Assembly: GCA_023053545.1 (NCBI GenBank)
Contig: JAKZAN010000164.1
Span: 1-64,000, forward strand
Reading direction: 5' to 3'
Length of the DNA: 64,000 nt
Origin: Lepidurus packardi
Lineage: Eukaryota; Arthropoda; Branchiopoda; Notostraca; Triopsidae
Shown: one piece after another, positions 46,704 to 59,593 of the stretch
How positions within the stretch are numbered: the first letter of the stretch is position 1
Layout of the letters: the number at the start of each line of letters is the position of its first letter
Notes under the pieces: generated by a model
Database searches by the model: none
What the model saw: only the letters and a program-made list of their open reading frames with translations
Told to the model about the DNA's origin: nothing
Made by a program: the position numbers and the translations under genes

Positions 46704-48496
46704 TCAGAGTCCAGCCTTGTGCTCGATCATTTCATCAATGATGCTGGTCTATCTACTCTCGTTTGCCACTGCATGGCCGAGAGTGCAAGCAGTTTCCAGG
46801 TCAAACTCTTCGGCGAGGTATAGAAGCAGGTTGAAATCGCTGTACTTAGTACAACTGGGCTTCGATTTATATTTGAGCATATAGGACTTCAAGTCGCTAC
46901 GCTCGATTTTCTTGCGGGTTTTGGAAGGGAAGTCCGCATTTTTGAGGATGGCAAACTTGTTGTCGTTTGAGGTACCGTGTCCGATGTTGACGATCAGGAA
47001 CTCTGGTTCGAAGTCTGTCACCATTTTCCCGGAAACCAAGAAGTTAGGCAGGATTTATTTTCTGACAAAAAAAATAGTGAGATTAGATAAAGGGTTTTTA
47101 CTCGTTGGCAGGACGGATTTTCATTAGCTTGCGTGACCCAGAAGATGTGAAAAATCCCTCTCTTTCTAAGGCCTGGGCCTGGTCGCTAACCATATAGACT
47201 TCAGGCTTCACTTCCCCGTTGTTCTTCTCGTCTAGTCTCATGACCACAGTGAAGAAGTTGGATACAGGGTACCCAGAGCCGTGCCGCACGAAGTATTCTT
47301 CCTGGAGTCTTGCAGCCGTTCGAACTTATTGTTCCGAGAGGAATGTATCGTGGTTGGTTTCTGTGATCATCCAGCCGATACGCTCGAGACTCAAACTATT
47401 GGCAATCTCCTCAACCTTCGGCAAGAAAGGATCAGGCAGAATTTAGAAGCTGTTGTAGCTGCCTTTTTGGTTGGGCTCATACAATGCCTCCACGATGGCT
47501 CTAATACCGCCTTTGTAGTGGGGGTCCTCTGCATAGTAGCCATACAAGTATGCTACACGCTGCTCTGCGCAGTGTTTGGTTTAGACCCAGTTTCTCACAA
47601 AGTTACCCATATCCTTGACATTCATGAACTGCACGTAGTCCAGATGTCTGAAAACCTGACGGCCGACACCGACACTCGGAGGCAGACACTTATTACACAT
47701 ACCTCGGGGATAAGGTTCGTGGTTTTTACAATTGATATCTAATTTGTATCTCATGACCTGCGGAGGCAGGCAGTTGTTGCACTTGACATCAGCAGGATGT
47801 ACTCCTTTGCACTTCAGCTTCCTTTCTTCCAAGTAGTTATCGAATGACATATGCGCCACATCGCTGATGAACTGCTTATCCATGCAATGAAGACACTTGG
47901 CGTTAGGACCGTGCTGGCAGAGACTTTCTGAACTGCCTTTCTTTTCCTTTTTATCAACCACAGTACAGTTAAAACACTTCCCACCAGGTCCGTGGTTACA
48001 TTTGGAGACGTTGGCTTTTTCGGGATCTTTGGGGTTAGTACCGGTTGTGGCAGGTTGCTCTTTGTTATTGGAACTGAGACAGTTCAGACACTTTCCTCCA
48101 GGAGGGTGATTGCATTTAGGATTAGTCTTTTCTTGTTAGATTTTGTCCACAGTGACCCCTTGCGTAGTCGCAGCAGTCTTGGGGGCTCTGAGCAGTTTGA
48201 TTTCAATGATGGCTCCGTCTCTACGCGCGAAGTAAGGTTATGTGTATAGGAGTACTTCAGAACAGGAAGATCTCTAAGTTTGTATCTATCTTCGACGTTG
48301 AGGGGTCTGTTATCTTCGGTATACATGGCGAAGTCAGAAAGCGGATAGTTCAGAGTTTTGGAGATCTAGAGGCATAAATTGTCATGATACTGATGGATAC
48401 CTTAAGTCTGAGTTCTCCGAATGTGTCTATGGAGTTGACAGTGATCCTGTTGAGTCCAATGGGAGATTTGAGCCTCAGAATAATTTAGTTGCTCAT
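46704..48496 (-). CDS. NPLOC4: NPL4, p97/Cdc48 cofactor
   Basis: 560 aa in four exons; introns at 48366-48400 (35 nt), 48221-48255 (35 nt) and 47062-47101 (40 nt) give exactly 561 codons. N-terminal UBX-like domain (IILRLKSPIGLNRITV; human IIIRVQSPDGVKRITA). Zinc-motif region with three copies of C-x-H-(G/P)P-x2-K-C-x2-C where human NPL4 has one. Then the MPN-like body (YEPNQKGSYNSFEIL; human YEPPQIGTQNSLELL) and the LLLYLAEEFDL helix. The C-terminal NZF finger of human NPL4 is absent. NPL4-UFD1 guides ubiquitylated substrates to Cdc48. TAAs at 47443-47445 and 47326-47328 align with Glu of human NPL4. Confidence 0.92.
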
Positions 48497-48867
48497 GGGA
48501 TAGTGCTTTATGATAACAAAACAAAAATATTTTAAAAAATGAATTATAGTATCCCGTGGACTGACTGCTGATAATTCAAGTCTCCCTCACACTATTCTGT
48601 AAATAGCCTGGCTGACTCCATTGGAGTATTGGATTGGGCACCCGACTGGCCATTACGGATCAGTCTGCCGATCCTTCTATTTATACTCCCCTATCGCTCG
48701 TCCTAGATCACCGACCTGGATGATATTTCTGGCTATTGGGTCTCCGGTGAGGCAACTCTGAGTTTGTTTCGATTCGTTTTCTGGCTATACTTGATATTCT
48801 GTATGCGTACTTCAAAAGAGTGTGGTTTAAAGAATATTTCATTATAAATCTATAACTTACGAAAGAC
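48497..48867. other. intergenic, divergent promoters
   Basis: 371 bp between the divergent starts of NPL4 and the DRC9/10-like gene. No supported ORF. Confidence 0.4.
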
Positions 48868-50194
48868 ATGCAACAGGTTAGCAAGGTGACTGGCCTCAAG
48901 AACCCCCAGGACAAGAAGGGCGGTCGCAAGAATAACCAGGACAATGCCGAAATGATCAACAACCTCAAGCATACCCTCAGCAAACCCACCATAGTCGAGG
49001 CCCAGCGCACTCTCAAAATCATGGAAAAACTCATCGATAACTTCGGCGTCTTCCTCTACCTCGACAACTAGTTCATCAACAAGTTTAACGAGAACAATCC
49101 TTCCAAGCCCAATAAACTCAATAAAACTCATCTTCAAGACCTGTCTAAGGAAACCCTTGAACTGCTGACGCGTGAGGCCAAACTTGAGGCCGAGTATAAA
49201 CCCTTCCTCAATCTGGAACAGCAATAGCGTGACGGAGACAATAATCTTGAGGAGGAAAAAAGAGCAGAACGCGACCGAATCAGGAAGGACCTAGAGAATA
49301 ACTTCCGGACTCTCGTGCGCACTGTCTTTAAGAACAAACAAGACATGGAAATCATTAGCACCCATCTGCGGGCCGCCAATACACTAAACACTGAAATCCA
49401 GAACATTCGTGACCTTCTAAGCAACTACAAGATCATAATGCAGAAGAAACTGGCAACTGCCGCAGAGGAGGAAGATATGCACACGCGCAACCTCGAACTC
49501 TTGACAGAAAAGATCAATAGTTTAGAGAAGACGAAGGCCAGCTGCGAGGCAGACTTGAGCAAACTCAAGGGCGAAAGGACTAAGCATGCAGAGGAGCGCA
49601 AAGAGGAGATCGACAAGTTGAAGAGTGAGATCAGGGAGGTGAAGACAAACAAGGAGAAACAGCTCGAACGGATCAGCAAAGAGTCAAAACAGATGAGTGA
49701 GGCTCTGGACAAAGAGCACAAGGCCAAGGAGGCAAGTCTTCTGAGCGAAATTAATAACGAGAAGAGCAAGCTTCTGAAGCTAAAGGACGAGAACTCGAAG
49801 GAAGAGACAAGCCTGAAGGCCAAGAAAGTCGGTGTAGAGGCAAATCTGCAAGAGGTACGTTAGTAAATTTTATTATGCCTAAATATTTTTCCACGTACAG
49901 AATATCCAAAGTTACGACTCGACCATCGAGCAAATGCACAAGACCAAGCTCGACTTGACGCGAGAGCTCAAAAGACTGACGGACGAGCTTAACAACTTCA
50001 AAAAGCACTTCCGCGAAATAGAAATCGAGCGAAAGAGAGAGGAAGAACTGATAGCAGCCCATAAGAAGAGACAGGAACTCTGGGAGCTGGGAGAGAAACG
50101 TAAGGCCGAAGCAGCAAACAGAATTAAGATGGCGTACAAGCTGTTCAAGAACAAGAGCAAGAAGAAGAAAGGCAAACCCAAACCCAAGAAATGA
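48868..50194 (+). CDS. DRC9/DRC10-like coiled-coil IQ protein
   Basis: 426 aa, one 46-nt intron (49855-49900), exactly 427 codons. Long coiled coil throughout; near the C-terminus a segment IERKREEELIAAHKKRQELWELGEKRKAEAANRIKMAYKLF resembles the IQ-containing end of IQCG/IQCD proteins (DRC9/DRC10), followed by a KKKKGKPKPKK tail. These are nexin-dynein regulatory complex subunits that connect outer doublets. Lys/Glu-rich coiled coils are easy to over-assign, so the family call is tentative. Codons are C-rich with few reassigned stops, consistent with high expression. Confidence 0.55.
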
Positions 50195-50552
50195 TATTGT
50201 GCTACTGTTTCCTTCAAGCTAATCACACACGCTTTAACTATTGGATCAGAGAGCTAGATAGGGGAGAGTTTTGGTGTTCGGAGTAGATAGTATACGTTTA
50301 TGATTGCCGCTAATGTTTCGGTAGTCAATCTGATGGACCAAATAAATTTATCGTTATTCTTAAGCTGCATTCCAAAAGGGTGCAGACGAGGATCTGCCGA
50401 TAACCCTCTCCATGATACACAAGATGTATAAACCAAATATACTTTTTACTTGACAGTCGTGTTTCCTACTAACCATCTTTATATTGACACAAGTCATCTA
50501 TTTTCTCAGTCAAATTGTACCTACCTAACCAACACATAATCTACAGTGATCC
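50195..50552. other. intergenic
   Basis: 358 bp between two plus-strand genes. AT-rich; nothing recognisable. Confidence 0.4.
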
Positions 50553-53441
50553 ATGGGCGCACAACATTTCTCCCCTCTTCCGCTGCACTAGTATTAACTC
50601 AAGTACCGCCATCTCAACTACGAAGTCTACAAGAGCAGGACTACTGCCCATGAGATGGAAGCCTACCAAGTCCACTTGCTCAACCAGGAAGAAATCGGAT
50701 TCTATCACCTCCGAATCAAGATGATTCATAATAACGTGGTCCGCGTCCTCCATACTCAGACTGTAGATCCCCACTCTCCCCATAATAATCCTTATGATAA
50801 ACTCGTCCTCTGGATATTCACGGAAAGGGTCTCTACAAGGTTGGCAGACTATCAGCGTATAAGCTTCCGGCCGATCCTTTGTTTAGTAAAATAGACTCTG
50901 TTGGGTTTCAAGGCCCTGTTCGACAGGTTCGGAGCTATGGAGGTGAATAGTGATATGGTGGGGTTTTCGCCCGAAGGCACAACCAAGGTATGGATAAACT
51001 CGAACTTCTCAGTGAATCAGATGTAGAAATCAGCACGTACTAAGGTGGAACTCCCAATCAACGGCTAGTCATTCCTTCGCAGATACAAAGGTACAGGCAT
51101 CACAGAACAGGAAGAAGTTGAAAGCATCTTTGGCCTTTTCCACAAATTCATGCCCGCTAAATATCTCAATCGACCCCGTTTCTACACATTTAATGAAGCC
51201 TTAGCTTATCTAGCTGATGTGGAAAATCCACAAGCAGTCAGTCTACCCTCACCCTCAGGCCCCCATTTCCAATACTCTATGTCTCATCAGTCCCCCAAGG
51301 ATCGTCCCAGACTCAACCACACTGAACCTATTCAAGCCAGAACTGTACAACTGGGTCACGAGGCCGAAAAACAGCATCGCCCACTCAACGGAAGTTTTAC
51401 GATCCCTGTAAACATCGGCAACAGACCTAACTATTCGGAGAGTCCGAACCACAGCCCAATGGCCCAACACCACAATAACTCCAAAATATCAAATCAATCC
51501 AAAAACAATCAGAAGAGCGACAGCGGAACATTCACTATAGACCCAAGCAGATCTATCCAGCTAATGGCGAAGCCACAGATTCAGATATATCCTAATAACT
51601 GGAATTCTGGCCCTTCCAACCCGCCTAAAAATAGCAATCCTCTCTATAATCTATTCCAGCCCTACTCTCCTGCTACCTAGAATAGCACCTCAAGTCCATT
51701 AAGAAATAAAAATAGCATAGCCAGTCCAGGCCGTGCGGGACACCAACCGCGCACAAGCCAATTTAATTCGAATACCAATTCTTCGAATTCCTTCAGCCTT
51801 AATTTTGGTCCTCCCCAGTTTCTTCTGTATAGTCCTGTGCGCAACACCCGACCTGAAGGCCAAAGGGTACAGAATGCTAGTTTTAACACTGATGAATCCA
51901 GAACATCAGCACCGTTGTCACTGGGGCAAGGAGACAAGGCTAAACACTTTTCCAACATGACTATGGAGGAACTGCGCCACCTGCTGACCGATCCTGCACG
52001 CTCGGACGAGGCAAAACTAAATATGATCCATACAATTCTACAGAGTTCGCCCGACCCCAAGACCAAAAAGATCTGTTCGGTGTTCTACCACGCGATGGTT
52101 TTCGACTTCGAAATGTACAAGTAGCTGCAGAAAGTGCGTGGCAAAATCAGCGACATCAAGAACATGACGATCCACCAGCGATGCATGCAGGTGGTATAGG
52201 AGGCATCTTTCACTGATTCGCCAGCTAAAAAGAATCTCAAAGAACTATCAATAGAAACTGTTAATGTCAACCCCCGGGTTGTCGCACATGAGAAAGTTAA
52301 CAAGAGCCTCAAAATTGAATCTACGACCCCCAAAATCCCTTCTACTGGGTAAACGATGGCTTCTCTTAGCACGAGTCCCACCATGCCCCTAAACAGCAAT
52401 ATTTCCTATCGAAATAAACACTCAACCTCCAATAGGATTCTTGAACTGAATTCTTCTTTCTAGAAGCAGCCAGAGTCCCTACTCTCTAGCCAACCAAATC
52501 ACAGTCATCTCAGTCAGACTGCAGAGCTAACCCAGACTCATTCGAATCTATCAGTAAGAACTAGTAATCCTAAAGTGACTCTAGCCAGTAACTTTTAAGA
52601 AATTGTCGAATAAACAGTCACGCAATCTGAGCCATAAAGCCATCAGAAGTTAAACGTCAAGAAGCCCCAAACTCCAGAACGGAAGGTGTACGTTAATGAT
52701 GGAGTACAGACAGATGATGATCTCTTGGGCTTTGCCTTCAATCGGAACAGCAACAATAGTTCTATACACAATAAATTGAAGACTGAGAGTGGCTTGAGCA
52801 ACTACAGCAGACTGAAGCGGCAGACCTCAGGCAGGATCAAGGAGATCCTGGCAGAGTAGCGCACGAAGAGAGAAGAGAGAGACAATTAAAGGAAGAATCG
52901 ACGAATAAAAGAACAGGCAGCAAATACCAAAGGTAGTGGCCCAGCCAACTCTTGCTATAAGTATGTCGAGGACCTCGATCAGTTTCTCAGAACCTAGAAC
53001 CAGAAACGTAAAGACTAAGAGTACAAAGAACGGACAAACTCATCTTACCCTGTTGCTTCTTCCTCTGAGAACCCACACCTTCGCTCTAATGAAGGTCGCA
53101 GCAGGAAGTCAAAATAGATAAGCTTCGGCAAGACATCACACCTCGAAGAACGTCACTTCGAAGCAACCAATAACAATGAGCTGGGGGACATTACAGGGAG
53201 GAATCCTGGTCTGGAGGAACTGAGAACAGATATCAACAATCTTCTGAACCCAAATATAGGAAGCGAGCCTGAGATAACAAAGTTATGGTCTAAGAATTCA
53301 ACACCAGCCGGAGGATCTTTTATTACAGTTAACCCTTCACGGCGAAGCTCCAAAGAGACCCATATCTAGTAAAAGATTAGGCTGAAGCGATCCAATTTCG
53401 CGAACCTAAAGGAATAGGCAGCCAAGGTTCTCGGTCTCTGA
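50553..53441 (+). CDS. large protein, conserved N-terminus and disordered tail
   Basis: 962 aa, single exon of 963 codons, rich in TAA/TAG throughout. The first 220 residues look folded (Tyr/His/Leu-rich, with VVRVLHTQT, LWIFTE and FKALFDRFG). After that the protein is Ser/Asn/Pro-rich low complexity with a short helical island near residues 460-530 (MTMEELRHLLTDPARSDE). No known domain. Probably a regulatory or scaffold protein. Confidence 0.6.
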
Positions 53442-53798
53442 TTCTATTACTATTTTTGTATGTGTACTTGTTCTTTCTCTTAAAGCATTTAATTATGATG
53501 GTGTGGTGATATCGTAGCCAAATACTACGATGATATCGATGATACCAAAGGATTAATCAGAAGGAAATCGTCTATTGCTGGTCAGATCGCTCGGGAAGGA
53601 AGTAGTGGTCTTATATTGAAAAGCACTATTTCCTTGAAAATGTGTGGAGTTCAAACAGGTATAGCCCTATGGTCTGTATAAGATTAATTTTTGAGCAGAT
53701 TCGAGCAATTTTAAATTCTTATACATACCTTAGGTCATCTCCACTGGCATCCCTTACTCCTCTTCCTCTTTCCCCACTTCCGTGTCATCAACTCAGAT
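53442..53798. other. intergenic
   Basis: 357 bp between plus-strand genes; AT-rich, with a TGATATCG repeat near 53505-53545. No supported ORF. Confidence 0.35.
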
Positions 53799-55109
53799 AT
53801 GTCCCACCAGCCATTCCGCATCCAAACCACCAACACCATCCAGGCTTCAACCGCTACCCCAGAATAACTCAACCCCGATGAACTTAAAAACCTCCTCCAT
53901 ACTAGACAGAGATTCTTTGAACAGGAGAGTTACTCGTTCTATTCTGAGATTTTCATCAGAAACATAGCAGCCAAAGCCGTGAGAGAATAGCCATCCCTCC
54001 TGAAATATTCTTTGAAAATCCTCTTGACAGGACTGGTCAAGAAGTTCTTTATGAATGAAATGGAACTGGTTTTTCTGTCCTATATGCTCTCCGAAGGGAG
54101 GTGGCGCGACTACAACAAAGATAAAACAGTGCGGGCATACATCGGTCACCTTATACAACTCCCCACCACTTTCTAGGAAGTCGAGGATGTCGAAGACTAC
54201 AAGTGTCTGGTACTCTACCTCCACCTACTCATGTACTCGGTCAAGTACTACCTGAACAGCCAGGAAGAGTCCAGGCTGTTCGTCCAGATGATTGCCCCTT
54301 CGATCAGAAGCTTCCCGGCTATTTTCCACGAATGGGCCCACCTGAAGGCCAAATAGCTTCTAACAATAAAGCCTATAAAACTCAATGCAGCATTTCGAGA
54401 ATTGACGACTAAACAATAGGAAGAAAACAATTGCAGCAACTACAACATCATGGTCGAGCAGCTGCTGGCCATATCACCCTCCTACAAGATGTTCGAGACC
54501 ATGTCCAAAAATAACTTCAAAATGTTCGAAACCACCTCCCAAATATCACCCCCTAAGGTCGCAGAGGTCGCCCCAGCCCCCCAACCCCCTAAGAAGCAGC
54601 TCAAAAAAGAGTTACCCCAAAACCACCACACGCAGCCCATCAAGAGGAATATGAGTCGTTAACTTCGTTCTCTATATGACGGAGAAACACAGCGCAAAAT
54701 AGCTGAAGTCGAAGTAGTAGTTTCTCCTCAAACAAAAACAGTCGAAAATACAAAGAAAAACAAAATTAGCCTCAACATCCCGGATCGGCAGACCCAAGTC
54801 ACCACTCATCTATCGACAATCTTCCAGGATATGGATGCCCTGGCTGAGGACAAAGAAAAGACTGCGACAGCACAGCCAATAGAACGGGTGAGTAGTCGTC
54901 GAAGATCCTCGAATCAATCCAGAGTGGAGCACAACAACGGTCTGTTCAGTATTCCGTAGGGTTCTAGCGATTTCAGCCTCTTCAAAGGGAGTGCCCTGAA
55001 CAACAACAGCAACCCTTACGGAGGCTTCGGCATGGGGGGTCGGATGGTTTCGGACGGCTCGTGTCTATTCAACCTTCAGAGGAGCAGCCTGTTCGATGAG
55101 AACAACTGA
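53799..55109 (+). CDS. hypothetical protein, helical with disordered tail
   Basis: 436 aa, single exon, TGA at 55107-55109. Residues 20-200 look helical (NPDELKNLLHTRQRFFEQ; KYSLKILLTGLVKKFFMNE). The middle is Pro/Lys/Gln-rich, and the end is Gly/Ser/Asn-rich with SLFKGSALNNN and FGMGGR. No domain recognised. Several TAG/TAA codons fall in acidic patches where Glu fits. Confidence 0.6.
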
Positions 55110-55234
55110 GCATGAGATAGAAGATTAGTCTACCGCGGACGAGATTATGTTGACGGATATGAATGGAGTTGAGTTTTATTTTAAACGGGAGTTTAACAAA
55201 GGTCTTATCTGGTTTGTTACTCGATGCCTGAAGC

Positions 55235-57454
55235 ATGATATACTTAATCCTGGCCTATATTATTTTTAGTTATATTTCTATTTATAAAAAGCCTCCTGCC
55301 ACTCAGTCTTACCACCAAGCATCCCGCCCTATGAAGCAGATCGAAGGGTACTACTTAACTGAGGCCATCAACACCACCGACGTCTACACCGACTATAATG
55401 CCACCAAGGCCAACCAGAAATACGTCATGCGCATCTTCAAGCAAGAAAGCATTGATAAATATAACCTCGGCCAAAAACTAGAATACAACATCGCAGTCCT
55501 TCACAATATCAGCAAAAACTATTAGCATATCTTGCCCTTGCACGAGCTTCATGAGTTCCAATCGGTCATGTGCTTCGTTACTAGCCACTATACCAAAAGC
55601 CTCGCTGAACACATCAGCATCAGCCCCTGCAACTCGGAAGACAAGGCATTCGAAATTATTGTGCAGATCATGAAGGCAATAGTGAGCATTGTGGATTAAG
55701 GGTATCTGCCTATCAATATTCGACCTGAGCATTTTGTGTTGAGCGAAGGACAGTGGAAGATTAGGAGTCTTGTGCTAGACCAGGATTATGACTTGCACAA
55801 TGGTTTGTAATGCGAGTATGTGTGGAATCCAAGCTATCAGGTCGTTGAAGCTTTCTCCAACCCTAATTTAGGTGATACCGAGTTGAAAGACTCACTGGTG
55901 TGGAACATCGGATCTATCCTGATCGAGCTCTTGACGATGAAGAGTCCTTTTAGAACTTTAGAGAAAGCTACTCAGGTCTGCCAAGCAGGTTTCAATTCTT
56001 TGGTGACCCATAAAAAGACGCATAAGCTAGTCTCCAGAATTTTTGTGCTGGATAAGAAGTAGAGGATGACTTTGGAGGAGCTGTATCTACACCCATACTT
56101 CGAGAAGAGCTTTGACAAAAACAAAGTGATGGAGATGGAGCAAAAGCTGTCAGCTTTCAAGACCAGCATGAGGATGAGCGATGCTCTAAAGAATACTCTC
56201 AATATGAGTTCCAGGGTGCATCCTGTGTCTAGATTTGCCCCTCCAGCAATTGGTTAGGTAATCACGACCAATGTAGAAGATAAGGTGCGTCAAAGTATCA
56301 TCAAGAGCGCCGAAAACTATATTCCCCTGCAGACGAGTGCTAACTTTATGGATATGATAAATGATAACCTCATGCTGGAGTCCAAAGTCTCCAAAGAACA
56401 GAGAATGAAGGAAGGAAGCCCCATCACTATCGATAAAAGGGTTCAAAGCAAGTACGTGACTGAAGTTTGGGACTAGCAGTTGAGTCCTTCCAGTATTAAA
56501 AAGTTCAATCCCATCAACTCTGAAGATCCTTTCAACTCAGATCTTCCCCCCAAATCCAAAATCAGAATTAAGGAGAACGAGACCTCAGCCTTACGCAAAA
56601 GATAAAGTGGGATACATTTAAAGCAAGTTCCAAATTAAGATGATAACATTCTTCCTGGCCTCGAGGGGGGGCTGGCCATGGTCAGTAGAGTGGTTCCGAA
56701 ATCGAACACATAACTCGACACCTTAAAGAGCTGCAAAAACTATATTGAAAAATACAAGGAAGTTATCGATCTGGCTGACTACTACGAACATTTGTCAACA
56801 CTCGTCGACCGTATTCCGTTTTCTAAAGAACCCGGTCCCAGCAAAAAAGTAGCAGAATATATGCTTCAAATGTGGGCTGTAGCCAAGTTGAGGCCCATGG
56901 TGAACTGCATGGATCGAAACCAAAACTAGTTCAAGATAGACCCTGACGAATATTAAAGGTTCATAGAATCCCCACCCTACAAATTCCTGAAAAAAGTGAC
57001 TCACGAGAGCTACAACAGGAAGATAGAGCGGATCCAAGAGACCAGGGAAAATATTAGAAAGATCAACCTAGATAATCTAATATTTATGAACAAGGAAGAG
57101 GTCAAGAAGCAGCTAAATCTCGATCCTGAGAACTTGGATGCCAAGAATCTAAAACTGGCCTTTAGGTCAGTAATGACTCCCTGTTATGAGATCACGGGTT
57201 TGGAGTACAACAAGAGTCGAGACAGAAGTGTGTTGGAGATGGCGGTGTACTTAGTGTTCGGGGTTGCTATGGATCACCTGTGGAACCCGCAGCACCGTGC
57301 TGAGAACATGCAGCTATTCTACAAGTCCCAGAATGTGGATGCTTCAGTGCCTTTGACGCTGCCGGCGATCATCTAGTATATCAAGACTGCAGACAAAGAT
57401 ACGCTGTACCGACACGTGACATTCATCCTGTCGAAGTACTATGGCGTCAAGTGA
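55235..57454 (+). CDS. ULK-like pseudokinase
   Basis: Up to 739 aa; one open frame to TGA at 57452-57454. The first 30 residues are AT-rich and hydrophobic, so the true start may be the ATG at 55331. Residues about 45-300 have a kinase-like layout: a beta-3 Lys in VMRIFK, an alpha-C region, a hinge, but the HRD loop reads INIRPEHF and the DFG position reads LDQDYD. The end of the lobe (KKERMTLEELYLHPYF) matches the usual kinase alpha-H/alpha-I motif. Both catalytic motifs are degraded, so this is probably a pseudokinase. The long C-terminal half is helical and unassigned. Confidence 0.6.
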
Positions 57455-57645
57455 GTCGTGGGCACTCCCTATATGTTGATCAGTCATGCATATTTCATTC
57501 GATTTTTATCGACTGTCCAATTCTGGACTTTTCTAGAGTTAATACAATAAGTAGGGTATGCTGTAGTAATAAATTAGCGCCAACTCTAAATACGATACCG
57601 AAAATCATATTAATACATTAAAAATAAAGATCAGTTATCAGCAAC

Positions 57646-58047
57646 ATGTATTCCATCTTTGATTCCTATTACTACTCCAGGCCAGTTGCCTACACCAGTT
57701 ACCAGGGACGCATTGCCAAACCCTATCTTATCGACCATCCAGACTCCGAAACCCACCAGATCCTGCACATCCTCAGACATTATCGAGTCCCCATCAACCA
57801 GGAGCAGGACGAGGCAATCCTGAAGGACTTGCAGCGAGGCATTAGGTTTGACGACTACGTGATCGGGAAGAGAGTGTACAGCCACAAATCCCACGAAGCG
57901 TAGTATTACATTGAGGAGTGGAAACCAACCAACGACCTGCAGAAATAGCACCCGACAGGAGTGTCGAAGGTATATGATAGTTTCGAAGAATTCCGGGATT
58001 CAGTGGAGAAGATAGTTTCCCGAAGACCAGGCGCACTAGGCAGCTGA
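57646..58047 (+). CDS. small hypothetical protein, 133 aa
   Basis: Single exon, 134 codons, TGA at 58045-58047. Tyr/Arg-rich N-terminus followed by helical sequence; C-rich codons in the first half suggest expression. No family recognised. Confidence 0.55.
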
Positions 58048-59593
58048 TTATTCCGTGATTCACTCCTATCTTTATTTGTTTGCTCTTAGTTGGGTATTTA
58101 TAGAATCATGACTAAAATAAAGGCTCCTTAAAAATGGAGCTATGTTTCTGGTTATTTCTGTCCATTAAAGATCCGGTTAACCATGTGATCCGAACATGCA
58201 CCATTAACTAGATATTCCCAACCCAAAGGCACCAGGACTGTCTATTTGACGTCAAGATAGTTCTCGGTCGAAACTCATATACTGGGTAGACTAAGACATT
58301 CTGGCTACAACAGCAAGCAAACCAAGTCAATATCTTATCTGAGACTATTAGTGATCTCCAAAAAATACATATGAGTTATTATCATATTTTTTATCTTTTC
58401 TGAGTCCGACTGACAGCCCTTCAGCGATTAGGTTTCTTGTATCTCTGGATGCAACACGGTTTCATTCTGATCTGCATTCTATCGATAGGAACAGCGAGTC
58501 TTCTGTCGATATATGGCTTGTAGGAGGCTGATTTGCAGGGCTTAATAACTACCGCTGATTCATGGCTTATTTCTTTGAGTGAGACCTAATTGTCTGATTT
58601 TTACGGAGGATCCTTATCTCTAGTCAATTTACTCTTTCGCTTGTCGAACTTTCTACTTCTGCCCTTCACATGGTACTACTGCCTAATCACTTGATATCTA
58701 CTATCGGAGATGAGACGGGTCAGCAACTCTTCAACCCCCCCATCCTTTTGTTCTGCAGACCTTGGCAAGTGGTTGTGGTCATGTATTCCGTGATAAATTG
58801 CGTTGTCCTCGTTGCTAGTATCCGGGTAGAGATCTATATAATACCCTGGCCCTGGACTTCTTATGCAGCGGGTTGGGTATGTGCAGACGTCCTACTCGAG
58901 AGGTAGTGAGTCTTGTTAGGGCTAAGTAATAGGTATGATCATATGGCGAGCTGATGAGTTCTCTGAGATATAGATATGTATGAGCCAAGATATCTATAGG
59001 CGAGTTAAAAACCTCCAAGTGTCATTTAACAACTATTTCCTGTGGTTATACAAATATCCATTCCAATTTGTCCATATTTTTGAAGGATACAATCGAATAT
59101 ACCATTTACAGCTAAGACTTTCTTTTATAGAAATGGTTGTCACTTCTAATAGTAATTTATTGACCAGCTTACTAAACACTCCGTCGGATATACCCTAGAT
59201 GATGACACAGTCTCAACTTTACCCTACCGTTAGGGTTTCTTCGAGCATACCCTCCCTCGTCATCCCATTTTTATATGCTATCTTCACATAAGAATGCGCT
59301 TTTGAGGAGGGATGCAAGCCAGAGTTTATTCTCAAGTAAGTGAGAAGCATATGACTAAGGCGATGAGATATTATAGATTGTGAGCATCATTGCAACAGCA
59401 TCATTGCTCAAGGTGTGCAGGCTATCCTCGAAGGTATTCATAAGAATATCCAGAGGATCGAGTTAAAGACAGCACAGTTTAAATTCCCAAAGTATGTGTA
59501 TGATGCTGCCGCAAATATGAAGGTTATATTTTTTAATAATCATTATTGTTTATTCATTTTTTATAAAACAGGCAGCAGTCAGCGAGACCTCCA
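58048..59593. other. no gene supported
   Basis: About 1.5 kb before DRC11. Short frames on both strands without motifs. A GT..AG segment at about 59523-59571 (T/A-rich, ending AAAACAG) just upstream of the DRC11 ATG looks like a 5' UTR intron. Confidence 0.4.

Noticed and set aside
55235..55330. N-terminal transmembrane anchor of the pseudokinase
   Set aside because: AT-rich sequence typical of intergenic DNA; the ATG at 55331 is a better start, although the long form cannot be excluded.
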